Origin: Lactobacillus equicursoris DSM 19284 = JCM 14600 = CIP 110162
Lineage (GTDB): Bacteria; Bacillota; Bacilli; Lactobacillales; Lactobacillaceae
Direction of reading: 5' to 3'
DNA length: 58,279 nt
Assembly (NCBI RefSeq): GCF_001434815.1
Contig: NZ_AZDU01000006.1
Location: forward strand, 1 to 58,279
In this document: positions 17,248 through 25,070 of the stretch, one piece after another
Position numbering within the stretch: position 1 is the stretch's first letter
Layout: the number at the start of each line of letters is the position of its first letter
Translations under genes and position numbers: made by a program
Notes under the pieces: generated by a model
Seen by the model: only the letters and a program-made list of their open reading frames with translations
Database searches by the model: none
Told to the model about the DNA's origin: nothing

Positions 17248-19317
17248 TTACTTCTTTTTCTTGTTTTTTTGCCTAACAAGCTTGACCTTGTCTGGGTTGA
17301 TGGCCGTCTTGCTGTAGTCAATTGGGGCTACCCGCTTGATTCTTTCCGGCTTCTGCTTACCCAGGATCAAAGGTACGCGTTCAATCACCGTGTCGGCAAA
17401 TTCCAGGCCAAACCATTGAGCTGGGTTTGGTGACAGGTTTTGCAGCTGTACCCGGGCCTTAACCAGCCACTTTTGGAAAGAGGACAGGGTGGTTGATGGC
17501 GAGATGACGTCGTTAACGATAACGAACTTGAAGTCACCAACGTCCCGGCCTGGAGTGGTCGTGTATTCCTGCGGCTGAGCTTCGATGGTGTTGTCCTTGA
17601 TCAGGTCGTGAACGATCTGCCGCAAGTAGACGTTAACGCTTGTCTGCCGCTTGAAGCCGAGGTAGAGCTGGATGTTGATCACGTTCTTGGTGCCAAAAGT
17701 GTTGACCGCGTATTCGGCTGTAAATGGGTCGTTAGTGACGTTAACAGAAACGAACCAGTAAGCCCGCGCTCTCTTTGGCCGCTTGTCCAAGATGGAGTAA
17801 AGGATCTCCCGCTTGATGAACTTGTTGTACTTAACCTTGGCCATGTAAACCAGGTTGTCAGCGTAAGTTGGGTAGTTGTCATCGTGGCTGAGGTCAGTCA
17901 GCATGTCAGTGTATTCGTCCAAGCGAACGTAAGCATTAACAGATTCGTTCTTGTCCCGAACCTTGTTGCCGAAGTACCAAATAACCATGACAGCGGCGAT
18001 CAAGAGGGTGATCAAGAGTGATACGTAACCACCGTGGGTAAACTTGCTCAAGCTTGAACCCATGAAGAGGATGTTGATCGTGCTGAAGAAGACGACAAAA
18101 ATCGTGTTCCACAAGTTGTGGCCGCGCTTGAGAACCAGCCATTCGTAAAGCAGGATGGTCGTCGTCAGCATGGAGATGGTGATGGACAGACCATAGGCTG
18201 CTTCCATGTGAGCGGAGGTTCTGAAGAAGAGAACCAAAGCGATGGTGGTTGCGCCCAGCATCTTGTTGATGGCTGGAATGTAGATCTGGCCTCTTTCATC
18301 TGATGGGTAGAGGATGTTCATTCTTGGCAAGAATTTCAAGTTGATGGCTTCTGCCACTAAAGTGAAGGAACCGGTGATCAGGGCTTGAGAAGCGATGATG
18401 GCGGCTAAGGTTGCCAAAACGATTGAAGCCAGACGGATGCTTTCTGGAATCATGGCGTAGAATGGGTTGATTTCAGTTGCTGACTTCATCCCAGTGTTGT
18501 GCAGGATCCAGATCCCTTGGCCAAAGTAGTTGAGGGACAAGCAGACAAAGACGAATGGCCATGAGCCAATGATGTTGCCCTTGCCGACGTGGCCAACGTC
18601 TGAATAGAGGGCTTCAGCCCCAGTCGTTGCCAGGAAGATGGAGCCCAAGATGGCAAAGCCAGCCTTGTTGTAAGGACTAAACAAAAGCTTGATCGCATAG
18701 TATGGGTTCAAAGCTTGGAGAATAGTCCAGTCACCGCCGATATTGATCAAACCCATTAGGCCTAAGAAAGTGAACCAGATAAACATGACTGGTCCAAAAG
18801 CCTTCCCGATGATGCTGGTCCCCATCCTTTGGATGGAGAAGAGGACCAGCAAGATGACGATGGTGATGATCAAGACGGTGGTCTGGTTGTTGACTGGGAC
18901 GTTGCCCTTGCCAAATTCCAGACCCTTTAGCCCTTCAATAGCGGTCGTAACGGTCACGGCCGGGGTTAGAGTCCCATCGGCTAAGATGGCCGCGCCCCCG
19001 ATCAGGGCTGGCCAAACCAGCCAGGCGGCCTTTTTTCTAATTAAGGCGTAAAGGGCAAAGATACCACCTTCACCGTGGTTGGTTGCCTTCAAAGCGATAA
19101 CGACCGTTTGAATCGTCGTCAAGACGGTCACGGTCCATAAAATTAAGGAAATAGTCCCGATAATCAGGTCCCGGCTAACGGTATTGATCCCGCCATTACC
19201 TGAAATGACGGACTTCATAACGTATAGAGGGCTGGTCCCGATATCACCGTAGACAATCCCAATCGCGATCAAGAGGCCCGCAGCGGACATCCGATTGCGT
19301 TTGTTTTGTGCTTCCAT
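17248..19317 (-). CDS. kup: Potassium uptake protein Kup
   Basis: KUP/HAK/KT-family K+ transporter, 689 residues, normal for the family. The signature GDIGTSPLY lies in the first membrane segment, followed by about 12 hydrophobic segments up to about residue 440 and a long hydrophilic C-terminal domain facing the cytoplasm, ending in a strongly basic tail (RQKNKKKK). The ATG has GAGGAG upstream. The gene has its own promoter and a bidirectional terminator. The leader is short and shows no c-di-AMP riboswitch of the kind placed before some potassium transporter genes. Confidence 0.96.
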   Translation of the reverse strand: MEAQNKRNRMSAAGLLIAIGIVYGDIGTSPLYVMKSVISGNGGINTVSRDLIIGTISLILWTVTVLTTIQTVVIALKATNHGEGGIFALYALIRKKAAWLVWPALIGGAAILADGTLTPAVTVTTAIEGLKGLEFGKGNVPVNNQTTVLIITIVILLVLFSIQRMGTSIIGKAFGPVMFIWFTFLGLMGLINIGGDWTILQALNPYYAIKLLFSPYNKAGFAILGSIFLATTGAEALYSDVGHVGKGNIIGSWPFVFVCLSLNYFGQGIWILHNTGMKSATEINPFYAMIPESIRLASIVLATLAAIIASQALITGSFTLVAEAINLKFLPRMNILYPSDERGQIYIPAINKMLGATTIALVLFFRTSAHMEAAYGLSITISMLTTTILLYEWLVLKRGHNLWNTIFVVFFSTINILFMGSSLSKFTHGGYVSLLITLLIAAVMVIWYFGNKVRDKNESVNAYVRLDEYTDMLTDLSHDDNYPTYADNLVYMAKVKYNKFIKREILYSILDKRPKRARAYWFVSVNVTNDPFTAEYAVNTFGTKNVINIQLYLGFKRQTSVNVYLRQIVHDLIKDNTIEAQPQEYTTTPGRDVGDFKFVIVNDVISPSTTLSSFQKWLVKARVQLQNLSPNPAQWFGLEFADTVIERVPLILGKQKPERIKRVAPIDYSKTAINPDKVKLVRQKNKKKK

Positions 19318-19351
19318 GATATAAAAATACTCCTCAAACTTTTAAATAAAG

Positions 19352-19380
19352 CTTGTAATTGATTAGACTGTTAATCTCAA
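19352..19380 (-). promoter_or_regulatory. Promoter of kup
   Basis: Minus-strand TTGAGA (19380-19375), 17-bp spacer, TACAAG (19357-19352), about 35 bp upstream of the start codon. Confidence 0.6.
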
Positions 19381-19405
19381 CACACAGTAGTTAGATTTAA
19401 CAAGT

Positions 19406-19436
19406 AAAAAAAGAATGCCATCAGACATTCTTTTTA
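19406..19436 (-). terminator. Terminator of the 136-residue protein gene
   Basis: Stem AAAAAGAATG/CATTCTTTTT with loop CCATCAGA and T-rich ends in both directions; it separates this gene from the kup promoter. Confidence 0.8.
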
Positions 19437-19475
19437 CTGTAATTTTCTTATATTTAGAGCAATTTTTCAAGTCTT

Positions 19476-19886
19476 TTAGGATAAACTGCTTTCGATCTTT
19501 GCCCGTTCTGCTTCATACCACTTGCTCCAGTCTTCGTAAGTGGTCATGGCTTCTGGGTCAACGCCGGTCTTTTCGGTCATCTTGTCCAAGATGGCTTGGA
19601 AGTTGTGGGCGTGGTCAACGAGTACGTGCTTTACCAGGTTCTTTCTAGTGAATGGCTGGTTGAGCAGCAGGTAGTGGTTGATGTTGACCATGTTGTGGTC
19701 GCTGTCAAATTCAGAAATGATTTCCAAATCGTCTCTTTCAAAAGAAGAAACGTAGAAGTTGGCGAAGTTTACCAGGTAAGCTGGTTGTTCTTCAACTTCG
19801 CGTGCGGGCATAGTTACGCGTTCAGGCTCAGGCATGACAATCTTGAGCAAGTCTTCGTTATCGCGGATTTTCTTTTCTTCAGCCAA
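19476..19886 (-). CDS. Conserved-looking protein of unknown function
   Basis: A cytoplasmic, acidic protein of 136 residues that I do not recognise. I place the start at a TTG (19886), because AAAGGAG lies seven bases upstream of it; a longer reading from a TTG at 19907 would put the ribosome binding site inside the gene. Notable stretches are PAYLVNFANFYVSSFERDD and a His-rich helix KHVLVDHAHNFQAILDKM, followed by an aromatic tail (YEDWSKWYEAERAK). Good codon use and its own terminator make it a real gene. Confidence 0.75.
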   Translation of the reverse strand: MAEEKKIRDNEDLLKIVMPEPERVTMPAREVEEQPAYLVNFANFYVSSFERDDLEIISEFDSDHNMVNINHYLLLNQPFTRKNLVKHVLVDHAHNFQAILDKMTEKTGVDPEAMTTYEDWSKWYEAERAKIESSLS

Positions 19887-19959
19887 AGTTGTAGCTCCTT
19901 TTTCCAATAAAAGTCCATAAAGTCAATAGTAATTTTAACGACTTTAGGCTCAGAAAGCA

Positions 19960-19993
19960 AGCACCAGCCCCCGAAAACTCGGGACCTGGCGCT
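19960..19993 (-). terminator. Terminator of the serine-rich membrane-anchored protein gene
   Basis: Interrupted stem AGCACCAG..CCCGA/TCGGG..CTGGCGCT with an AAAC loop. On the minus strand it is followed by TGCTTTCTG, a weak U tract. Confidence 0.55.
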
Positions 19994-20024
19994 GAAAAAC
20001 GATTGATTTTTTCTAAAAAATTCC

Positions 20025-20951
20025 TTACTTGCTTGAGTTCAAGTAGCCTTCAACGTCGCTCTTGGTAATGGAGTCGATCGTGGTGTGGCCTTGACTGGAA
20101 GCATAGCGGAAGAGGTTGATCAAGTCTTGCGGACTCCAGCCGCTAGACCCAACGCCAAGGTTGTCCAATTGGTTGCGGATCTGCTGGGTATCCCGGCTCG
20201 TCACGGTTGACCCGTTGACCTTGTCGTTGCTGCTTTGGCTTTGGCCTTCAGCTTGGTTAGATGAGCTAGAGCTGGAATCAGCGCTAGAACTTGCTTTGTC
20301 TTTAGAACTGGACTTGGAGCTGGATGATGAGTCTTTTGAGCTAGAAGAAGATGATGAATCACTGTCATCGCTCTTGCTCTTAGCTTCTTTCAGCAGGCTC
20401 TTGACCTCAGAGCGCACCTTAGCGTAGTAGGCGCCGTTGATGTAAGGCAGGTCCAGGATCTTGCTGTAAGTCGAAGCGGCATCGCTGTAGTTGCCATCAG
20501 TCATGTCGCTAGCAGCCGACTTCAGCAGTGGCTTGATCTCGTGTTGGTAGTTGTCTAAGACGGCCTTCAAGGTCTTGACCAGCTTCTTGGCTTGAGTGGT
20601 CATTACAGAATAGCCGCCAGTTTGCTTTTGGGCCTTTTGGGCCAGATTAACTGCACTTTGATACTTGGTCGTGGTCTTGGCCAAGTTGACGGAATCAGCC
20701 AGGTTTTGGGCCTGGTCTTGGTAGTGCTTGGCCGTCTTCGTAGCTTTTACGTTGTAGGCTTGGCCAAACTGGTCAGCGGCTTTAGCGTATTTCTTAGCTT
20801 GGGCTGCATCCTTGCCGGCCTGCATGTAGGTCTGGTAGCTGGCAGAATTGTCGTTAGTAGAATTTGACTTGCGGCTGGCAAAGAAGATGCCGCCTCCGAC
20901 TAACACTGCAGCAACTAGGGCAACGATGGACCATAGGGTTTTGCGTTTCAT
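20025..20951 (-). CDS. Membrane-anchored extracellular protein with serine-rich linker, unknown function
   Basis: A 308-residue protein with an N-terminal membrane anchor (KRKTLWSIVALVAAVLVGGG) and no lipobox. Residues about 35-190 form an external, helical Ala/Lys-rich region with TPR-like spacing (AGKDAAQAKKYAKAADQFGQ and a related AASDMTDGNYSDAASTYSK). A Ser/Lys/Asp-rich linker (about 195-245) is followed by a small C-terminal domain ending ITKSDVEGYLNSSK. The ATG follows CAGGAGG. It could be a cell-wall-associated scaffold or stress protein; I cannot assign a function. Confidence 0.75.
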   Translation of the reverse strand: MKRKTLWSIVALVAAVLVGGGIFFASRKSNSTNDNSASYQTYMQAGKDAAQAKKYAKAADQFGQAYNVKATKTAKHYQDQAQNLADSVNLAKTTTKYQSAVNLAQKAQKQTGGYSVMTTQAKKLVKTLKAVLDNYQHEIKPLLKSAASDMTDGNYSDAASTYSKILDLPYINGAYYAKVRSEVKSLLKEAKSKSDDSDSSSSSSSKDSSSSSKSSSKDKASSSADSSSSSSNQAEGQSQSSNDKVNGSTVTSRDTQQIRNQLDNLGVGSSGWSPQDLINLFRYASSQGHTTIDSITKSDVEGYLNSSK

Positions 20952-20979
20952 ATTAGATGTTTCCTCCTGTTAGGTACTC

Positions 20980-20985
20980 ATTATA
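20980..20985 (-). promoter_or_regulatory. Extended -10 promoter of the serine-rich membrane-anchored protein gene
   Basis: Minus strand TGGTATAAT, an extended -10 element with no good -35, about 30 bp upstream of the start codon. Confidence 0.5.
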
Positions 20986-21154
20986 CCAAACTTTTTTCTG
21001 AGATCTTTTGCTTGAGAGATTTGTAATTGAAGCTTAAGAATTGGGAAATAAGCACTCCGAAAAACTTTTAAAAAAATTGGCAAAAAGTTGGCCGACTTTG
21101 CCATCTCAAATCGTTAGTGTAAGTGTAAGACAAAGGCGCCTGACTTACCCCCGC

Positions 21155-21172
21155 CGGAGAGGGAAATCTCCG
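21155..21172 (+). other. Small hairpin in the leader of the DUF1659/DUF2922 gene pair
   Basis: CGGAGA/TCTCCG with loop GGGAAA, about 55 bp upstream of the first gene. It may stabilise the message; no known riboswitch is recognisable. Confidence 0.4.
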
Positions 21173-21227
21173 ATCCGATTATTTGATTGAATCCAATTAG
21201 CTAAATTAGAAGAAAAAGGAGCAAACC

Positions 21228-21452
21228 ATGAATTTCAAGTTATCCAGCCAAAACATTCAATACACTTTCAAGGCCGATAAGTACAAGGGCGGGGAAATGA
21301 CCCGCAGCTTAAAGGACGTCAAGCTTGACGCAACCCCGGACAGCCTGGTTAAGGTTGGCAAGGCCATCAGCGCCCTGCAAGGCGACGACCTAACGGAGCT
21401 TTGCCTCGTCCAAAAGCAGACCTTGAACGTGGCTGAAGCCGAAAACAAGTAA
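21228..21452 (+). CDS. DUF1659-like small protein
   Basis: A 74-residue cytoplasmic protein starting MNFKLSSQNIQYTFKADKYK. Length, the LDATPDSLVKVGKAISAL core and the partner downstream fit the DUF1659 family, which is commonly paired with DUF2922 in Firmicutes. The ATG follows AAAGGAG. A 64-bp gap separates it from its partner and the two share one terminator. No molecular function is established. Confidence 0.75.
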   Translation: MNFKLSSQNIQYTFKADKYKGGEMTRSLKDVKLDATPDSLVKVGKAISALQGDDLTELCLVQKQTLNVAEAENK

Positions 21453-21516
21453 TTTTTGACAAGCTGACTCTATACACGAAAACTAGATAAGATTTTTACC
21501 AAATAAGGAGCAAAAA

Positions 21517-21756
21517 ATGACTACCACTACTACTGAATTGCAATTAACCTTCAAGTCCAGCGCCGGCAAGAAGAAGAACCTCAACTTCACTTCTGCCTTG
21601 CCAAACCTGACCGCCGACCAAGTCAAGGCCGCAGCCAGTGCCATCGCTGGCGAGAAGCTATTCGTCAAGGAAGGGGAAATCCTCTATGATGCACCGCTGT
21701 CTGCAAAATATATCGAACGCAACGTTACGACTGTGTTTGACGATAGTAATCATTAA
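21517..21756 (+). CDS. DUF2922-like small protein
   Basis: A 79-residue protein starting MTTTTTELQLTFKSSAGKKK, with LPNLTADQVKAAASAIAGEK typical of the DUF2922 group. It has its own AAGGAG and lies in an operon with the DUF1659-like gene. The C-terminal YIERNVTTVFDDSNH is also family-like. Probably the two proteins form a pair, but their role is unknown. Confidence 0.75.
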   Translation: MTTTTTELQLTFKSSAGKKKNLNFTSALPNLTADQVKAAASAIAGEKLFVKEGEILYDAPLSAKYIERNVTTVFDDSNH

Positions 21757-21823
21757 TGAGCTTTTAGGCTGCATCATCACCAAGTGTGAGTGCCTGAAGC
21801 AAAAACTAGTATCTTTAAGTAAG

Positions 21824-21847
21824 AAGGGCGGCCTGGCTGCCCTTTTT
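21824..21847 (+). terminator. Terminator of the DUF1659/DUF2922 operon
   Basis: Stem AAGGGCGGCC/GGCTGCCCTT with one G-T pair, followed by a T run. Confidence 0.8.
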
Positions 21848-21939
21848 GCTTTTTAACTTTAAATTCTATTGCCGCAAAGGTGAATAAAACGCTTTTTTGC
21901 GGGTGAATATTACTTTTCCTTTACAGAATGTGAGTTCGA

Positions 21940-21968
21940 TTGTAAGGGAGGGCGGAAGATCATACAAT
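21940..21968 (+). promoter_or_regulatory. Promoter of the glucosaminidase gene
   Basis: TTGTAA (21940-21945), exactly 17 bp, TACAAT (21963-21968), 34 bp upstream of the start codon. Confidence 0.75.
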
Positions 21969-22002
21969 AGGATGTACCGCAGTTAAAATTAGGAGGAAAT
22001 TA

Positions 22003-23232
22003 ATGAAGAGAAGATTCATGACTGGACTTGCTACCGCAGCGATGTTGACCTCAATCGCCGTTCCAGTGACCAACAACTTGTCTTTATCCAATAATACCGT
22101 TCAGGCATCCGCAACTAGTGATGCCTTTTTGAGCAAGGTGGGGACGCAGGCGCAAAAGACTTCTAAGAAGTACGGCGTCTACGCCTCTATGATGTTAGCC
22201 CAAGCAGCTCTTGAATCCAGCTGGGGCAACTCAACTTTGTCCACGCAAGCCTACAACTTCTTTGGCATGAAGGCTGGTACAGCCTGGACCGGGGCGACTT
22301 ACGCCGCTCGGACGGCTGAACAGGATTCAAAAGGTAAGACTTATTACATCAAGGCTGCTTTTAGAAAGTACTCAAGCTACCAAGCTTCTTTTGACGACTA
22401 TGGCTTGAAGATGCGAACGACTTTGGGCGGGACGGGCCTGCGCTACAGCGCCACTTGGCTGGAAAATGCCTCTAGCGTATCAAAAGCCGCTGACGCGATC
22501 AAGGCTGCCGGCTACGCTACTGACGTTAACTACCCATCAAAATTGAAGCGGCTGATCAAAACTTACAACTTGACCAAGTACGACCCAGTCGTTTCTAAGA
22601 CCTCTTACAAGGCCAAGATCGTCAAGTCTGGCTCAGCCTACCTGTACCCAACTGACCACTCAGTTTCCCCGAAATTGAGTACGATTACGGCTGGCCAAAT
22701 CGTGACGGTTACCAAGACCTTTACCTACTACAATGGCACTAAGCGCATGTACTTGAAGGGTTTAGGCTGGGTGAATAGCGATAGCTTGACGACCAGCTCT
22801 TCTCAAGCGCCATCAGGCAACACCAGTGCTAATCCGGCAACTGACTCTCAAACCAGTGCAACCGGCCAAGCCAAGACCCTGATGCATGGCGCTGCTATTT
22901 ATAACAGCAAGGGCAGCCGGACCAAGGCCAAAACCGTTAAGGCCGGCACCAGCGTGACGACTTTTGGCAAGGTAACCATCAACGGCGCCAGCTACTACCG
23001 GGTTAACGCCGCTAGCGCCAACCAGTTCATCAAGGCTACCAACTTTGATGGGACTAGCAAGAAGCTGAAGCACAACGCCTACCTCTACAATGGTCAAGGC
23101 AAGCGAATCAAGACTGCCAAGAAGTGGCTGAAGAGGTCTAAGCACACCGTTTACGGCGGGACCGTCAAGATCAAGGGCAAGTACTACTACGTTGTTGGCT
23201 TAAACCGATACGTCAAGAAGGGCAACTTTTAG
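22003..23232 (+). CDS. Secreted glucosaminidase autolysin (GH73) with SLAP domains
   Basis: Extracellular peptidoglycan hydrolase of 409 residues. A Sec signal peptide (MKRRFMTGLATAAML..., cleavage probably after VQA near residue 36) precedes a GH73 endo-beta-N-acetylglucosaminidase domain with LAQAALESSWGNS, where Glu71 is the likely catalytic acid, and YNFFGMKAG. Next come a basic SH3-like segment (about 200-265) and a Ser/Thr linker. Two C-terminal surface-layer-type repeats (HGAAIYNSKGSR..., HNAYLYNGQGKR...) should bind the cell wall non-covalently. The ATG follows AGGAGG. The neighbouring amidase carries the same kind of repeats, so the two probably work together in cell separation or wall turnover. 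Confidence 0.9.
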   Translation: MKRRFMTGLATAAMLTSIAVPVTNNLSLSNNTVQASATSDAFLSKVGTQAQKTSKKYGVYASMMLAQAALESSWGNSTLSTQAYNFFGMKAGTAWTGATYAARTAEQDSKGKTYYIKAAFRKYSSYQASFDDYGLKMRTTLGGTGLRYSATWLENASSVSKAADAIKAAGYATDVNYPSKLKRLIKTYNLTKYDPVVSKTSYKAKIVKSGSAYLYPTDHSVSPKLSTITAGQIVTVTKTFTYYNGTKRMYLKGLGWVNSDSLTTSSSQAPSGNTSANPATDSQTSATGQAKTLMHGAAIYNSKGSRTKAKTVKAGTSVTTFGKVTINGASYYRVNAASANQFIKATNFDGTSKKLKHNAYLYNGQGKRIKTAKKWLKRSKHTVYGGTVKIKGKYYYVVGLNRYVKKGNF

Positions 23233-23281
23233 TAGATAGCCTAAATTTTTAGGATAAAAGGAAAAGAGAAAGAGCAAACAC

Positions 23282-24946
23282 ATGAAATTTAAGCGTCTTT
23301 TAGTATCCATGCTGGCCGTGGGTGCTTTGACCTTTGGCTTTGCCGGTCAAGCACAAACGGCTAGCGCATCGATCAACAGCGATGCTAAGAAAAAGACTTA
23401 TAGCGGGACCAAATACCTGAAAGATCTGCTAAAGGCTGCGGGGATGACTTACAACCAGTTCAACAGCGTGGCCAACGGCAAGAAGTACGGCAGCCGCTTT
23501 GGCTACCGCAAAGGGGTCGGCAAGCCAGAAGGGGTGGTCGTTCACGAAACGGCGACGCCAGGTGCAACTGCCTGGGATGAAGGCCGCTACTTCAACAACA
23601 ACTGGATGACGGCTTATACCTACGTCCACGCGGTTGTCGACAACACCAAAACCATCCAGCTGATGTCAACCGACTACGGAGTTTGGGGGGCAGGTCCAAT
23701 TGCCAACAAGCGCTATATCCAGATTGAACTCTGTGAAGTTTCAACCCGGTCCCAGTTCGTGCAAAGCGTGGCCAACGATGCCTACTATATTGCCACTCTT
23801 TTGCACAGCTACAACTTGACCCCTTCCCGGGCAAACAAGAACGGGTCAGGTACCATCTGGTCCCACAATGAAGTCTCGCAGTACCTGGGCGGGACTGACC
23901 ACGGGGATCCGGACGGTTACTTTGCTAAGTGGGGCTACTCCATGAGCAAATTCTACAGCTTGATTACTTACTACTACAACAAGCAAGCTGGCTCAAGCTC
24001 AAAGAGTTCTTCATCCAGCTCTAGTTCTAAGAGTTCTTCATCCAGCTCTAGTTCTAAGAGTTCTTCATCCAGCTCTAGTTCTAAGAGTTCTTCATCCAGT
24101 TCTAGCTCAAGCAGCTCTAGTTCTAAGAGCTCCTCATCCAGTTCTTCTAGCCAAAAGCCAGCCAGTCAGGCAGCTAACGCTGTGAAGAAGCAAGTAATGC
24201 GGAACTCCTACACTTACAACTCAGCTGGCCAAAAGCAAAGCACCAAGGCCATCAAGGCTGGCAGCTACTTGACGGTTTACGGCAGCGCCGTAACCATTGG
24301 CAATAGCAAGTACTACAAGTACGGCGACAACAAATACGTGAAGGCCGGCAACATCGATGGAACCGCCAAGACGGTGACCCACAATGCCTACGTCTACACG
24401 ATCAAGGGGACCAGAGACTGGACCTCAGCCAAGCTGATCAAGGGCGCAAGCCAAGCTACCTACGGCAGCCAGGTGACGATCAAGGGCAAGAAGTACTACA
24501 TGATCGGCTTTAACGCCAAGGGCGAAGCCAAGTACGTGAAGGCTGGCAACTTTGTAGTTCGGGAAGTCGGTCTGAAGAAGCGGCTGATGCGGAATACTTA
24601 CACTTACAACGGTCGGGGCCAAAAGGTCACTTCTATTGCTAAGTTCAAGGCTGGCAGCTACCTGACGGTTTACGGCAGCGCCGTAACCATTGGCAACACC
24701 AAGTTCTACCGCTACGCTACGAACAAGTACGTGAAGGCCGACAGCATCGATGGCACGGTGAAAACCTTGAAGCACAATGCCTACGTCTACTCAGCTGCTG
24801 GCAGCCGGATCAAGACCGAAGCTACTCGGAAAAAGTGGACGCGAGTTACGGCCTACGGCTCAGCTGTCACCATCAAGGGCAAGAAGTACTACATGATTGG
24901 CTTTAGCGGCAACACCGCTTTGTACCTGAAGGCTGGCAACTTTTAG
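23282..24946 (+). CDS. Secreted N-acetylmuramoyl-L-alanine amidase with Ser-rich linker and SLAP repeats
   Basis: Extracellular wall hydrolase of 554 residues. A signal peptide (MKFKRLLVSMLAVGALTFGF..., cleavage near TASA) leads into an amidase-2 domain with VVVHETATPG (His88 ligand) and the second zinc-ligand region TDHGDPDGYF (His207, Asp209). A serine tract of about 55 residues broken by single lysines links this to four C-terminal SLAP-type repeats (RNSYTYNSAGQK, HNAYVYTIKGTR, RNTYTYNGRGQK, HNAYVYSAAGSR). It starts 49 bp after the glucosaminidase gene with no terminator between, so the two are probably co-transcribed. The ribosome binding site is only moderate. Confidence 0.9.
   Translation: MKFKRLLVSMLAVGALTFGFAGQAQTASASINSDAKKKTYSGTKYLKDLLKAAGMTYNQFNSVANGKKYGSRFGYRKGVGKPEGVVVHETATPGATAWDEGRYFNNNWMTAYTYVHAVVDNTKTIQLMSTDYGVWGAGPIANKRYIQIELCEVSTRSQFVQSVANDAYYIATLLHSYNLTPSRANKNGSGTIWSHNEVSQYLGGTDHGDPDGYFAKWGYSMSKFYSLITYYYNKQAGSSSKSSSSSSSSKSSSSSSSSKSSSSSSSSKSSSSSSSSSSSSSKSSSSSSSSQKPASQAANAVKKQVMRNSYTYNSAGQKQSTKAIKAGSYLTVYGSAVTIGNSKYYKYGDNKYVKAGNIDGTAKTVTHNAYVYTIKGTRDWTSAKLIKGASQATYGSQVTIKGKKYYMIGFNAKGEAKYVKAGNFVVREVGLKKRLMRNTYTYNGRGQKVTSIAKFKAGSYLTVYGSAVTIGNTKFYRYATNKYVKADSIDGTVKTLKHNAYVYSAAGSRIKTEATRKKWTRVTAYGSAVTIKGKKYYMIGFSGNTALYLKAGNF
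24002..24109 (+). repeat. 27-bp tandem repeats encoding the serine-rich linker
   Basis: Three identical 27-bp units start at 24002, 24029 and 24056; a diverged fourth starts at 24083 and further Ser codons follow to about 24150. Each encodes nine residues (one Lys, eight Ser). Copy-number change would alter linker length without shifting the frame. Confidence 0.9.
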
Positions 24947-24976
24947 TTAAAAAACAAATCAACAGAAACAAAGCAG

Positions 24977-25010
24977 AAACGGATTCAGAAACTCTGAGTC
25001 CGTTTTTCTT
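24977..25010 (+). terminator. Terminator of the amidase gene
   Basis: Stem AAACGGATTCAG/CTGAGTCCGTTT with one mismatch, followed by TTTTTC. Confidence 0.85.
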
Positions 25011-25030
25011 TTTTCACTTTTAATAATTGG

Positions 25031-25036
25031 TATAAT
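25031..25036 (+). promoter_or_regulatory. Extended -10 promoter of the antiporter gene
   Basis: TTGGTATAAT with a weak T-rich -35, 35 bp upstream of the ATG. Confidence 0.5.
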
Positions 25037-25070
25037 AGATAAAACTCTTAATTTAGGAAGAATGATCTGA

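Noticed and set aside
17248-19400. A c-di-AMP (ydaO-type) riboswitch before kup
   Set aside because: The leader between promoter and start codon is only about 35 nt, too short for this riboswitch.
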